This document shows, one piece after another, positions 31,246 to 39,669 of a DNA stretch of 64,000 nucleotides (position 1 is the stretch's first letter; each line of letters starts with the position of its first letter). The notes beneath the pieces were generated by a model. The model saw only the letters and a program-made list of their open reading frames with translations. It did no database searches and was not told the DNA's origin. This stretch comes from Rhodospirillales bacterium (GTDB taxonomy: Bacteria; Pseudomonadota; Alphaproteobacteria; Rhodospirillales; WMHbin7). The stretch lies in assembly GCA_016214125.1 (NCBI GenBank), contig JACRPC010000031.1, forward strand, positions 45,444 through 109,443, in the 5' to 3' direction. The position numbers and the translations under genes were made by a program.

Positions 31246-31284
31246 GACCAAGATGCGATGAGCGGAACTCATCGCATCTTGGTC
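31246..31284. terminator. perfect 17-bp hairpin after the HlyC-like pair
   Basis: GACCAAGATGCGATGAG and its exact complement CTCATCGCATCTTGGTC flank the loop CGGAA, starting right at the stop of the 181-residue gene. No T-tract follows, so it may act as a stabiliser or bidirectional barrier instead of a classic terminator. It is the first part of a composite element also present at 34649-34758. Confidence 0.6.
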
Positions 31285-31314
31285 GGCTGCGACTGCGGCC
31301 GCGCGCCTTGTGGT

Positions 31315-31358
31315 GCGAAAGCCAAGCGAGCCGGAGGCGAGGGCCCGGCGATCGAGGG
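31315..31358 (+). repeat. dispersed repeat, copy 1 (AOR side)
   Basis: The element reads GCGAAAGCCAAGCGAGC, then a GGAGGCGAG-like segment, then CCCGGCGATCGAGGG. It matches 34717-34758 over most positions and likewise follows a hairpin with a CGRAW-type pentaloop. The two copies are in direct orientation and flank the AOR-SDR gene pair. Confidence 0.65.
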
Positions 31359-31402
31359 CGCGTTGATCGGCCACGATCAACGCAGATTGATATAAGACCG
31401 GA

Positions 31403-33727
31403 TCAGCCGCCGCCCAGGGCGGGGATCAGCGTCACCTCGTCGCCCGAGGAAAGCCGCGTGGCGGCGGCGCCCGAAAGCAGGACATTGCCGTTGACCGCCA
31501 GATTCATCTCGACCCGTTCCAGTTCCTGAGCCGCCTCGGGCAGGCGGCGCTTGAGCGCGGCTTCCAACTCGCCCACCGTGGCGACCGGCTCGTCGAGGAT
31601 GACGGTTTTTTCCGGCGCGCCGGGCAGGGTCTTGGGCAAGGTTACGGTGATGGCGAAGCCGGTCACCGCTTCCGCCAGACCCTTGTGCCAGCCGGCCTTG
31701 GGGGCGCCCTCGCTGTTTAGACCCGTCAACTCGTAGAAGCGCGCTTTCAGGGCCTCGAATTTCACCCGGTCGATGGTCTCGCCCTTGAAGGGGCCGGCGC
31801 TGGTGGGCTCCTCGAACCAGCGCCAGGGCAGGGTGTCGTCCTTGGCCCGGAGGCCGAGCTTGAAATTGATCAGGCGTTCGAGTCCGGTGACGTTGCGACC
31901 GATTTCGTCCAGTTCCTCGGCGGTGAAGGTCTCGCCGGTGAGCGTGTGGATGAGGCTGGCGAAATCGGCCAGATCGGGCAGGCTGGGCGAATTGAAAAGC
32001 TTGGTGTCGAAGCGGCACATGCCCAAGGAATCGCCCACCGCATAGATGTTCTCGCAGCGGCGCACCGTGAATTCCTTGCCGTCATAGGAATTGGGTTCGG
32101 GCGCCACCACGCCGCCATAGAGCGCCTGCTTGAGCCTGGGGTTGTCGTTGATCTTGGCGTTGATCTCCAGCGTCGGGCGGTTTCTTAGATGATCGAAGCC
32201 GCGCGTCGCCACCGCCAGCCCGAGCGCGAAGCCCTTCAGGATGCGGGCGTCGTGGGTGTCGGATTGGAACAGCCCCTTGACGGTGAGCCGGTACTTCAAG
32301 GCTTCGGCCGGATACTTGCCGCGCTCGACGGCGCGCGAGGAATCGGCCACCACGTCGCCGAAGCCTTCGCGGTCGGCGATCTGGAAGAGAAGCTTTTCGA
32401 TCGCCGGGTAATTGCCCCAGCGAAGGTCGAGGCCGCCGGTGGTGTTGTTGTTGATGATGCCTTTTTCGTAAAGCTCCATCGCCCAAGCCACCGCGCCGCC
32501 GGTGCCCCCGGAATCGAGCCCCAGATCGTTCAAGATGTTGTTGAGGCGCAGCACATGTTCGGGCTCGGTGATGCCGATGTTGGCGCCGAACTTGCCCAGC
32601 GTCACGAATTCCGGCCCGTCGCCATGATCGTAGCGATCGAATTTGCCGTCGTTGTTGATGCCGTTGTAGGTGCGTTCGCGCTTGTGTTCGAGCGAGGCCT
32701 GGGCCATGTCGTAGCTGGCGTTGCCGGTGCGGCCCTTGAGCGCGTCGGCGCCCCAGCCGCCCTTGCCGCCCGGCAGCATGTCGTTGCCGTTGCGGCAGCG
32801 CACCGGGCATTTGTAGCAGCCATCCATGCCCGGCCGGTAGGGATCGAAATTGTCGGCGTCCAGGCTGTCCGACCAGGTGGTCTCTTGGTTGTTCTTGGCC
32901 GCCAAGGCGCCCAGCACCCGGCAGGGCTTGTGCAGGAAGGGCGTGCCCACCTTGCGCAGCGCGTTCTTGACCACGCTGGCTTCCAGGATCTTGTCCATCA
33001 GCGATTTGTTGGCCGCCTTGGGGTTCTCGAAATAGGCGGCTTCGGGCAGGGTGCCCTGGACCAGGATCGCCTTCAATTTCAGCGAGCCCATCTTGGCGCC
33101 GCCGCCGCCCCGTGCCCAGATGGCCTTGATGCCGCCCATGATGCCGGCGGTGAGCACCAGATTCTCGCCCGCCTTGGTGATCCGGGCCAGCGCCATATCC
33201 TTGCGCTCCTTGCATTTGAAGTCGCGCTCGATGGCGGCCGCGGTGTCGAGATTGTTGAGGCCCAGATAGGGCGTGGCGTCGTGGAAGCTCACCGCGTCAT
33301 AGGCCAGACGCAGCACCGTCCATTGCGGCGCTTGGCCGTATAGCACCAGATGATCGTAGCCGTGCCGGCGCATCCAACTTGGGAAGAAATCGCCGCCATT
33401 GGCATCGAGGATGGCGCGGCTGTCGGGCGAGATGCTGGTGACGTTGCCCCGGGTCGCCGCCGCCAGATTGCCGGTGAAAATGCCCGAGCCGAAAATGAGC
33501 GGGATTTCCGGATCGAGCCCGTTCTTGCTGTCGCCCAAGAGATTGTAGAGCAGCACCATGTTGACGCCGCGCCCGCCCAGGAACTGGCGCATCATCGCCT
33601 TGGGCAGATATGCGCGCTTCGTTTCGCGCCGCTCGAGATCGACGAACAGCACCGCGCCCTGGGTGGGATATTGCGGTTTGGTTTCCAGGCGGCCAATCAG
33701 GCGGTCGACGCGGTTGCGGATATCCAT
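31403..33727 (-). CDS. tungsten-type aldehyde:ferredoxin oxidoreductase fused to a C-terminal MoaD/ThiS domain
   Basis: The 774-residue protein starts at the ATG after GAGGACGTC; an in-frame ATG 33 nt upstream lacks a ribosome site. Residues ~35-640 are an AOR-family enzyme (GGRGVNMVLLYNLL, FGSGIFTGNLAAATRGN, AIWARGGGGAKMGSLKLKAI). The four Cys of the 4Fe-4S cluster are at C303, C306 and C310 (GCYKCPVRC) and C570 (DSLGMCRF). The last ~84 residues are a beta-grasp MoaD/ThiS-like domain with a diglycine end (PALGGG). AORs oxidise aldehydes with ferredoxin using a W- or Mo-bis-pterin; class II benzoyl-CoA reductase BamB is a relative. In a region with class I benzoyl-CoA reductase subunits, supply of reduced ferredoxin is a plausible role (inference). 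Confidence 0.88.
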   Translation of the reverse strand: MDIRNRVDRLIGRLETKPQYPTQGAVLFVDLERRETKRAYLPKAMMRQFLGGRGVNMVLLYNLLGDSKNGLDPEIPLIFGSGIFTGNLAAATRGNVTSISPDSRAILDANGGDFFPSWMRRHGYDHLVLYGQAPQWTVLRLAYDAVSFHDATPYLGLNNLDTAAAIERDFKCKERKDMALARITKAGENLVLTAGIMGGIKAIWARGGGGAKMGSLKLKAILVQGTLPEAAYFENPKAANKSLMDKILEASVVKNALRKVGTPFLHKPCRVLGALAAKNNQETTWSDSLDADNFDPYRPGMDGCYKCPVRCRNGNDMLPGGKGGWGADALKGRTGNASYDMAQASLEHKRERTYNGINNDGKFDRYDHGDGPEFVTLGKFGANIGITEPEHVLRLNNILNDLGLDSGGTGGAVAWAMELYEKGIINNNTTGGLDLRWGNYPAIEKLLFQIADREGFGDVVADSSRAVERGKYPAEALKYRLTVKGLFQSDTHDARILKGFALGLAVATRGFDHLRNRPTLEINAKINDNPRLKQALYGGVVAPEPNSYDGKEFTVRRCENIYAVGDSLGMCRFDTKLFNSPSLPDLADFASLIHTLTGETFTAEELDEIGRNVTGLERLINFKLGLRAKDDTLPWRWFEEPTSAGPFKGETIDRVKFEALKARFYELTGLNSEGAPKAGWHKGLAEAVTGFAITVTLPKTLPGAPEKTVILDEPVATVGELEAALKRRLPEAAQELERVEMNLAVNGNVLLSGAAATRLSSGDEVTLIPALGGG

Positions 33728-33865
33728 GACGTCCTCGGCTTCGGGGGATCGAGCCGCCATGATAGCCGGCCGATGACCGATGATCCAGGGGAGGATGGGT
33801 CTGGACCACCCGGACCGGGACGATCACAATGACCCTGGGAAATTCACGATAAAGAGGACGCGGCC

Positions 33866-34648
33866 ATGGATCTGGGCCTCAAGGACAAGCGGGTGCTGAT
33901 CACCGGCGCCTCGCAAGGAATCGGCGAGGCGCTGGCGCGGGCCTTCGCCCAAGAGGGCTGCCGGCTGCATCTGGTGGCGCGCTCGCAAGACCGGTTGGAC
34001 CAACTGGCCCGCGGACTCAACGCCCAACAGGGGGTAAGAGCGACCGCCCATGCGCTCGACCTTACCCGGCCGGGCGCCGCCGAAAGGCTGGCGGAGACGG
34101 TGGGGGCCGTCGATGTGCTGGTCAACAACGCCGGCGCCATTCCCGGCGGCACGCTCTGGGAGGTCGACGAGGCGAAATGGCGGGCCGGCTGGGAATTGAA
34201 GGTGATGGGTTACATCAACCTCACCCGCGCCCTCTATCCGCGTCTCAAGGCCCAGGGCGGCGGCGTCATCATCAACAACATCGGCAGCGGCGGCGAGGTC
34301 TTCGACGCCGGCTACATCGCCGGCGCCGCCGGCAACGCCAGCCTGATGGCCTTTACCCGCGCCTTGGGCGGGCGCAGCCCCGACGACAACATCCGGGTCG
34401 TCGGCGTCAATCCCGGCCCGGTCGACACGCCGCGCATCGACAATCTGTTCAAGAAGCGCGCCGCCGCCCGCTATGGCGACGAAAGCAAGTTCAATCTCTT
34501 CCGCGAATCGCTGCCCTTCCATCGTCCGGCTCTGGCCAGCGAGGTGGCCGATCTGATCGTCTTCCTCGCCTCGCCCCGGGCCGGTTACGTTTCCGGCACC
34601 ATCGTCACCATCGATGGCGGCGCCGCGTCCAGGGATTCAATCGTGTAA
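33866..34648 (+). CDS. SDR-family oxidoreductase with atypical active site
   Basis: The 260-residue Rossmann protein has the NAD(P)-binding motif TGASQGIG (13-20) and NNAG (87-90), so cofactor binding is expected. The active-site helix reads Y150-I-A-G-A154 followed by AGN. The general-base Tyr is present but the Lys of the classical YxxxK is replaced by Ala, and the upstream Ser is in NNIGSGG. It is divergent from the AOR gene, with GAGGA before the ATG. Its substrate is unknown; an oxidation or reduction of a hydroxyacyl-CoA would fit the region. It converges with the acyl-CoA ligase gene at 34794, with a repeat element in between. Confidence 0.88.
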   Translation: MDLGLKDKRVLITGASQGIGEALARAFAQEGCRLHLVARSQDRLDQLARGLNAQQGVRATAHALDLTRPGAAERLAETVGAVDVLVNNAGAIPGGTLWEVDEAKWRAGWELKVMGYINLTRALYPRLKAQGGGVIINNIGSGGEVFDAGYIAGAAGNASLMAFTRALGGRSPDDNIRVVGVNPGPVDTPRIDNLFKKRAAARYGDESKFNLFRESLPFHRPALASEVADLIVFLASPRAGYVSGTIVTIDGGAASRDSIV

Positions 34649-34683
34649 TCACGCGGCGACGAGCGAATCTCGTCGCGGCGTGA
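34649..34683. terminator. hairpin after the SDR gene
   Basis: TCACGCGGCGACGAG and CTCGTCGCGGCGTGA form a 15-bp stem with one mismatch around a CGAAT loop, starting at the nucleotide after the SDR stop. It is positioned exactly like the hairpin at 31246-31284 but has an unrelated stem sequence. No T-tract is present. Confidence 0.55.
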
Positions 34684-34716
34684 TCCGGGCGCGACGGCGC
34701 CCGCGCCGCTCATGCG

Positions 34717-34758
34717 GCGAAAGCCAAGCGAGCGGAGCGAGCGCCCGGCGATTGAGGG
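34717..34758 (+). repeat. dispersed repeat, copy 2 (SDR side)
   Basis: GCGAAAGCCAAGCGAGC, then GGAGCGAGCG, then CCCGGCGATTGAGGG. Same orientation and order as copy 1 at 31315-31358. It lies between convergent genes. Confidence 0.65.
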
Positions 34759-34793
34759 ACCATAAAGACTCATTTCAGAATGGTTCTTTGGCG

Positions 34794-36347
34794 CTAATTG
34801 ATCCGCCGGCCGCGCCCGGCCCAGAAGCGCTCGCGCAAGGCGCGCTTCAGGACCTTGTTGGTCGAGCCCTTCGGTAATTCGTCGAGAAAGGTGACCTTGC
34901 GCGGCTTCTTGTAGCCGGCGATGCGGCCCTCAAGCCAAGCGATCAGCGCCTCCTCCGAGGCGGTCTGGCGATCGCGGGGCACCACGCAGGCCATCACCGA
35001 TTCGCCCCAGCGGTCGTCGGGGTAGCCGATCACCGCCACTTCGCGCACGTCGGGATGGGCGGCCAGCACCCGCTCGACCTCGGAGGGATAGACGTTGAGC
35101 CCGCCGCTGATGATGAGATCGCGCTTGCGGTCCTTGAAGCGGACGAAACCCTGGTCGTCGATCACCGCGACGTCGCCGGTCTTGTACCAACCTTGGGCGT
35201 CGAAGACTTCGGCAGTGGCGGCCTCGTCCTGCCAATACCCGCCCATGACATAGTTGCCGCGCAGGAGCAATTCGCCCTCTTGGCCCGCGCCCAACCTTTG
35301 GCCCTCGTCGTCGATGACCGCGAGTTCGGTCGACAGGCTGGCCCGACCGGCGGTTTCCGCCAGGGCGGAGGGATCGGCGGCATCCATGTAGTCGTCGGGC
35401 TTGAGCACGGTCGCCGGGTGCGGCGCCTCGGACGTGCCGTAGACCTGGACCAGGCGCGGCCCGAAGGCCTCGAGCGCCCGGCCGAAGGCCGCGTTGGTGA
35501 TCGGCGCGCCGCCGAAGCTCAATTGCCGCATCCGGCGCACCGCCTCGCAGACCTTGGGGCCGGCCTCGATCAGCATGTGCAGCATGGTGGGCACCATGAA
35601 GCTGTGGCTGCCGCCCTGCTCGACGATGGCGCGGGCGAACAGCTCGGGCTCGAAGCGGGGCAGGATGATGTTGCGCGCGCCAAGCGCGAGGAAGGACAGA
35701 ATCTTCGAGCCGCTGCCATGGGTGAGCGGCGCGCAATGCACCATGGCCGAATTCTTGTCGGCGACGATTTCGTTGCCAAGCATGTTGACCAGGGCCGCCA
35801 CCCGGCTGCCCTGGGTGTGCGACGCACCCTTGGGCCGGCCGGTGGTGCCGCTGGTGTAAAGCACATAGGCCGAGTGATCGGGGCCGAGCCGAGGCGCCGA
35901 CAGGCGATCGGCGCCCTTGGCGAGCAGCGATTCGTAATCGTGATGGCCGGCACCCTCCTTGCCGTCGACCAGGACCAGGGCCGGACGGGAATCGAGCGCC
36001 GCCGGATCGAGCGTCGCCAAAAGGGCCGAGCTGGTGATCAGCACCGCCGCGCCGGAATGGTTGACGATGAACTGGCATTCGTCGGCCGCCAGGCGGGAAC
36101 TGATGCCGACCCGGGTGATGCCGGCCCGCATGCAGGCGGCGTCGATTTCGACAAAATGGAAATCGTTGCCAAGGAAGATCGCCACCGGCCGATCGACGCC
36201 GGCTCCCAGACCCATGAGGGCGTTGGCAAGCTTGCGGCTGCGCGCATCGAGCGCGGCGTAGGTGATCGTCCGGCCCTGATCGATCACCGCGACGCGATCG
36301 GCGAAGGCGGCCAGGCTGCGTTCGAGCAGGGCTTGGGTGGTGAGCAT
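34794..36347 (-). CDS. acyl-CoA ligase (AMP-forming)
   Basis: The 517-residue ANL enzyme has the P-loop motif YVLYTSGTTGRPKGASH (about 165-181), HCAPLTHGSGSKIL, the VYGTSEAPHPA adenylate motif, GWYKTGDVAVIDDQGFVRFKDRKRDLIISGGLNVYP and the C-terminal catalytic Lys in KGSTNKVLKRALRERF. It converts a carboxylic acid to its CoA ester. It is the last gene of a minus-strand operon headed by a MarR regulator, after the B12 mutase small subunit (3-nt gap). The sequence alone does not show whether the acid is aromatic, alicyclic or aliphatic. Confidence 0.9.
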   Translation of the reverse strand: MLTTQALLERSLAAFADRVAVIDQGRTITYAALDARSRKLANALMGLGAGVDRPVAIFLGNDFHFVEIDAACMRAGITRVGISSRLAADECQFIVNHSGAAVLITSSALLATLDPAALDSRPALVLVDGKEGAGHHDYESLLAKGADRLSAPRLGPDHSAYVLYTSGTTGRPKGASHTQGSRVAALVNMLGNEIVADKNSAMVHCAPLTHGSGSKILSFLALGARNIILPRFEPELFARAIVEQGGSHSFMVPTMLHMLIEAGPKVCEAVRRMRQLSFGGAPITNAAFGRALEAFGPRLVQVYGTSEAPHPATVLKPDDYMDAADPSALAETAGRASLSTELAVIDDEGQRLGAGQEGELLLRGNYVMGGYWQDEAATAEVFDAQGWYKTGDVAVIDDQGFVRFKDRKRDLIISGGLNVYPSEVERVLAAHPDVREVAVIGYPDDRWGESVMACVVPRDRQTASEEALIAWLEGRIAGYKKPRKVTFLDELPKGSTNKVLKRALRERFWAGRGRRIN

Positions 36348-36350
36348 CGT

Positions 36351-36797
36351 CTAAGGCCTTTCGCGGTCGGCTTGGCGCGCCTGGGCCACCAGCCGGTCGA
36401 TGGCCTGGGCCAGACGGGCGGGGTCGGCCGCGACGCCATCGCCGGGATGAAAGCTTTGCGCGACGCCCTGCGCGGCCAAGGCGGAAGCGTCGTCGGCGGG
36501 GATCAGTCCGCCCATGACGAGTTGGACGTGGCGAAGTCCTTGCCGATCGAGCGCCGGACGCAACTGCGCCGCCGCTTCCAGATGGGCGCCCGACAGCAGG
36601 CTGACCGCCACCACATCGACCCATTCCTCCAGCGCGACGGCGGCAACCTGCAAGGCGCTGTTGCGCACGCCGAGATAGATCACCTCGAATCCCTGGTCGC
36701 GCAGCGCGCGGCTGAGAACCTTGGCGCCGCGATCATGGCCGTCGAGCCCGACCTTGGCGACCAGAATGCGTCCGCGCCGACCGGCTTGCCCGCTCAT
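36351..36797 (-). CDS. B12-binding small subunit of an acyl-CoA mutase
   Basis: The 148-residue protein is a free-standing cobalamin-binding domain of the methylmalonyl-CoA mutase type. The motif GLDGHDRGAKVLSRAL is the DxHxxG signature whose His replaces the B12 lower ligand, followed by VSLLSGAH and VMGGLIP. Its ATG overlaps the stop of the large-subunit gene (ATGA), so the two chains are coupled and should form a heteromeric mutase, as in isobutyryl-CoA or 2-hydroxyisobutyryl-CoA mutases. The C-terminus is Ala/Arg-rich. Confidence 0.92.
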   Translation of the reverse strand: MSGQAGRRGRILVAKVGLDGHDRGAKVLSRALRDQGFEVIYLGVRNSALQVAAVALEEWVDVVAVSLLSGAHLEAAAQLRPALDRQGLRHVQLVMGGLIPADDASALAAQGVAQSFHPGDGVAADPARLAQAIDRLVAQARQADRERP

Positions 36798-38428
36798 GGC
36801 CCGCTCTCCAGCGCCCTCTTCGAGGCCGCGCCCTGGCGGCCATAGACCGAGGCCAGGGCGTCGACCATCTCGCCCAGAGTGGCGCGGGCCTGAGCCGCCG
36901 CGATTAGGGCGGGAACCGTGTTGGCGTTGGCGCCGGCCACCTGGCGCACCGCCGCCAACGCTACCGTAACCATGGCCGGATCGCGTTTGGCCTTGAGGCC
37001 GGCCAAGGCGTCGATCGCTTCTTGAGCGACGGCAGGCGGCAGCTTGAAGGGCGCGCTCCAACCGGCTTCCGCGTCGCGCGGCTTGAAATTGACGCCGACG
37101 ATCGTCTTCGTGCCCGCCTGCACCGCTTCGAAATCGCGATAGGCGGCCTCGGCCAGCCGGGCTTCAATCGACCCGTCCTCGATGGCGGCGACCGCGCCGC
37201 CGCGCTCGAGGATCGCCGCCACCTCCTGGGCGATCGCCGCTTCCAGCCGGTCGGTCAGATCCTCGACATAGGTGGAACCGCCCAAGGGATCGACGACGTT
37301 GGCGATGCCGGTTTCGTAGGCGAGAATCTGCTGGGTGCGGACGGACAGGTTGGCGGCCTCCTCCGAAGGCAGGCTGTGCGCCTCGTCCCAGGACGAGGTG
37401 GCCAGCGTCTGCACGCCGCCCAGCACGGCCGCCAGCGCCTCGTAGGCGATGCGGGCGATGTTGTTGGCCGGCTCGCGCGCCGAAAGGGCGCCGCCCAGCG
37501 TGTAGGCGAAGATGCGAATGGCGGCCTTTTCCTTGGGGACGCCGTAATGGTCGGCCAGCAGCTTCGCCCAAAGCCGGCGGGCGGCGCGGAACTTGGCCGC
37601 CTCTTCGAAGATATCGAGCCCGGCGCTGAGAAAGAGAAAGAGCGAAGGGGCAAGCGCGTCGAGGGCAACGCCGCGCGCCCGCGCCTCGTCGAGATAGGCC
37701 AGGCCGTTGGCGGTGGCGATGGCGACCTCGTCCACCGCCGTGCCGCCGGCGTCGCGCACATGGTAGCCGGCGAACTGGATCGGCTGCCAGGCCGGGTGAT
37801 GGGCTTGGGCGTATTCGACGACATCGACGGCGAGCTTGAGGCTGGCGGCGGGCGGGAAGATCCAGGTGCCGCGTGCCGAATATTCCTTTAGGGGATCGTT
37901 CTGCATGAGCAGGCGGAAAGTGGACGGATCGATGCCCAATTCGCCCAGCGCGGCCACGACGATGGCCAGAAAGACCGGGCCGATGGCGTTGGCGGTGGTG
38001 CGGATCTGGCGAATCTTGTCGACCGGCAGGCCGTCGAGCAGCGCCAGCATGTCGTCGACCGAATTGATCGGCACGCCCACCTTGCCGATTTCGCCCTGGG
38101 CCAGTGGATGATCGGAATCGAGCCCGATCTGGGTGGGCAGATCGAGCGCGATCGACAGGCCGGTCTGTCCGGTCGCCAGCAGGGTCTTGAAGCGGGCGTT
38201 GGTTTCCTTGGGCGAGGCGTAGCCGGAATAAAGCCCCATCACCCAGGGCTCGTCGAGATAGCCGCGCGGCGCGATGCCGCGCGCGAAGGGATACTGGCCG
38301 GGCCGCTCGCCCGAGGGGGCGGCGTAGCTGGCGGGCAGCGGCAAACCGGCCGAGCCGGTCGCCTTTTCGGCTTGGGCGGGCGGCGCGATTGCCGACCAGG
38401 CGCGCAGGCGTTGGGCGAGATCGCTCAT
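36794..38428 (-). CDS. adenosylcobalamin-dependent acyl-CoA mutase large subunit, divergent active site
   Basis: The 544-residue protein has the methylmalonyl-CoA mutase TIM-barrel pattern: LDLPTQIGLDSDHP, LLMQNDPLKEYSARG, AGYHVRDAGG and VDPLGGSTYVEDLT. The conserved active-site His is retained (H223), as is the Arg in KEYSAR (R186, equivalent of the succinyl-binding Arg). The segment that reads ATMYAFRPWTIRQYAG in methylmalonyl-CoA mutase is here APRGYLDEPWVMGLYSG. The Tyr, Arg, Thr and Arg that surround substrate and CoA become A53, E60, V63 and G65, while the stacking Tyr is kept (Y67). It is therefore a mutase of another specificity. Starts overlap its neighbours by 4 nt; a thiolase lies upstream and the B12 subunit downstream. 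Confidence 0.9.
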   Translation of the reverse strand: MSDLAQRLRAWSAIAPPAQAEKATGSAGLPLPASYAAPSGERPGQYPFARGIAPRGYLDEPWVMGLYSGYASPKETNARFKTLLATGQTGLSIALDLPTQIGLDSDHPLAQGEIGKVGVPINSVDDMLALLDGLPVDKIRQIRTTANAIGPVFLAIVVAALGELGIDPSTFRLLMQNDPLKEYSARGTWIFPPAASLKLAVDVVEYAQAHHPAWQPIQFAGYHVRDAGGTAVDEVAIATANGLAYLDEARARGVALDALAPSLFLFLSAGLDIFEEAAKFRAARRLWAKLLADHYGVPKEKAAIRIFAYTLGGALSAREPANNIARIAYEALAAVLGGVQTLATSSWDEAHSLPSEEAANLSVRTQQILAYETGIANVVDPLGGSTYVEDLTDRLEAAIAQEVAAILERGGAVAAIEDGSIEARLAEAAYRDFEAVQAGTKTIVGVNFKPRDAEAGWSAPFKLPPAVAQEAIDALAGLKAKRDPAMVTVALAAVRQVAGANANTVPALIAAAQARATLGEMVDALASVYGRQGAASKRALESGP

Positions 38429-39669
38429 CGCGGCGCTTCCAGAATCGTCACCGTGGTCGCCGCTTCCTCAACGCCCCACAGCCCGCCGCCATTTTCCGCC
38501 GCCGCCAGACGCGCGCCTTCCACCTGCCGGGGGCCGGCCTCGCCCCGCAATTGGGCGACCAGTTCATGAATCTGAATAAGACCGGTGGCGCCGACCGGGT
38601 GGCCCTTGGACACCAGCCCGCCCGAGGGATTGACCGGAATGCGCCCGCCCAATTTGGTCTCGCCGCGCTCGGCCAGCGGGCCGCCCTCGCCGCGGGCGCA
38701 GAAGCCCAGATTCTCGGTCTGGACGATTTCGGCGAAGGCGCAGGCATCGTGAACCTCGGCGACATCGACATCGTCGGGGCCGATGCCGGCCATGGCGTAG
38801 GCTTTCAGCGCCGCCATCCGCCCGACATGGCGATCGTAATCAAGGGCGTCGCGGTCCTGGCTGCTGGTGAGCGCGAAGCCGGCCAGGCGAACGGCGCGCC
38901 CCCGGCCGAAGCGGGTGAGCGCCCGTTCGTGGCACAGGATGGCGGCGGCGGCCCCGTCGCTGATCGGCGCGCACATGGCGCGGGTAAGCGGCCAGGTGAT
39001 CGGCGGATCGGCCAGCACCTGCTCGATGGTCATGTCCTGGCGGTATTGCGAGAGGGGGTTGAGGGTGGAATGGAAGTGATTCTTGGCCGCCACGGCGGCG
39101 ATCTGGCGCACCGTGGTGCCGAACAGGCGCATATGCAGCCGGGCCATCGCCGCGTAATAATCCATGAAGAAGCTGTGCAGGTTGACGCCCTCCGAGGACT
39201 CGGCCGGTCCCACGCCCTGGCCGATTTCAGCCATCCAGGCGGTGGTTTCCTTGAGGCGGTGGACATCGGTGCCGCCCAAAAAAGCCTTGAACATCTGTTC
39301 CTTCTGCTCGGGAAAGAACATCTTGTCGGCACCGGCCACCAGCGCCACGTCGCACAGCCCGGCCTTCAGATGGGCGAAGGCCTCGCCCAGGCCGGTGCTG
39401 GCGCTGGCGCAGGCGTTCTCGACATTGACGATCGGGATGCCCTGGAACCCCAGGGGGCGGAGCGCGCATTGGCCGCGAATGACGTTCTGCCCCTCCATCA
39501 TGCCCTGGCGGGTGTTGGAGAACCAGGCGGCCTCGACGACGTCGCGCGTCGTGCCGGCATCGGCCAGCGCGCCTTCGACCGCTTCGCGGACGAGATCCTT
39601 CACCGAGCGGTCGGGGAACTTGCCCAATCGGGTCATGGCGATGCCGACAATGTAAACGTCATCGGCCAT
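38425..39669 (-). CDS. thiolase-family protein (SCP-x/acetyl-CoA acetyltransferase type)
   Basis: The 414-residue protein starts at the ATG after GGAGGG. It has the non-classical thiolase pattern: N-terminal VYIVGIAMTRLGKF, a nucleophile Cys in NVENACASASTGL (about 87), LVAGADKM, AEVHDACAFAEIVQTENLGF and the C-terminal NPSGGLVSKGHPVGATGLIQIHELV. Thiolases of this subgroup cleave or condense 3-oxoacyl-CoAs; some related proteins are lipid-transfer-linked. It overlaps the MarR gene upstream by 11 nt and the mutase downstream by 4 nt. Likely role: thiolytic cleavage at the end of the pathway. Confidence 0.88.
   Translation of the reverse strand: MADDVYIVGIAMTRLGKFPDRSVKDLVREAVEGALADAGTTRDVVEAAWFSNTRQGMMEGQNVIRGQCALRPLGFQGIPIVNVENACASASTGLGEAFAHLKAGLCDVALVAGADKMFFPEQKEQMFKAFLGGTDVHRLKETTAWMAEIGQGVGPAESSEGVNLHSFFMDYYAAMARLHMRLFGTTVRQIAAVAAKNHFHSTLNPLSQYRQDMTIEQVLADPPITWPLTRAMCAPISDGAAAAILCHERALTRFGRGRAVRLAGFALTSSQDRDALDYDRHVGRMAALKAYAMAGIGPDDVDVAEVHDACAFAEIVQTENLGFCARGEGGPLAERGETKLGGRIPVNPSGGLVSKGHPVGATGLIQIHELVAQLRGEAGPRQVEGARLAAAENGGGLWGVEEAATTVTILEAPR

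Noticed and set aside
31403..33727. Class II benzoyl-CoA reductase BamB
   Set aside because: It belongs to the same superfamily, but none of the BamC-I partners are nearby and the MoaD fusion is not a BamB feature; kept as general AOR.
35055..36845. 596-residue plus-strand frame opposite the ligase and B12 subunit
   Set aside because: It is antisense shadow of well-supported genes in an operon with 3-4 nt junctions.
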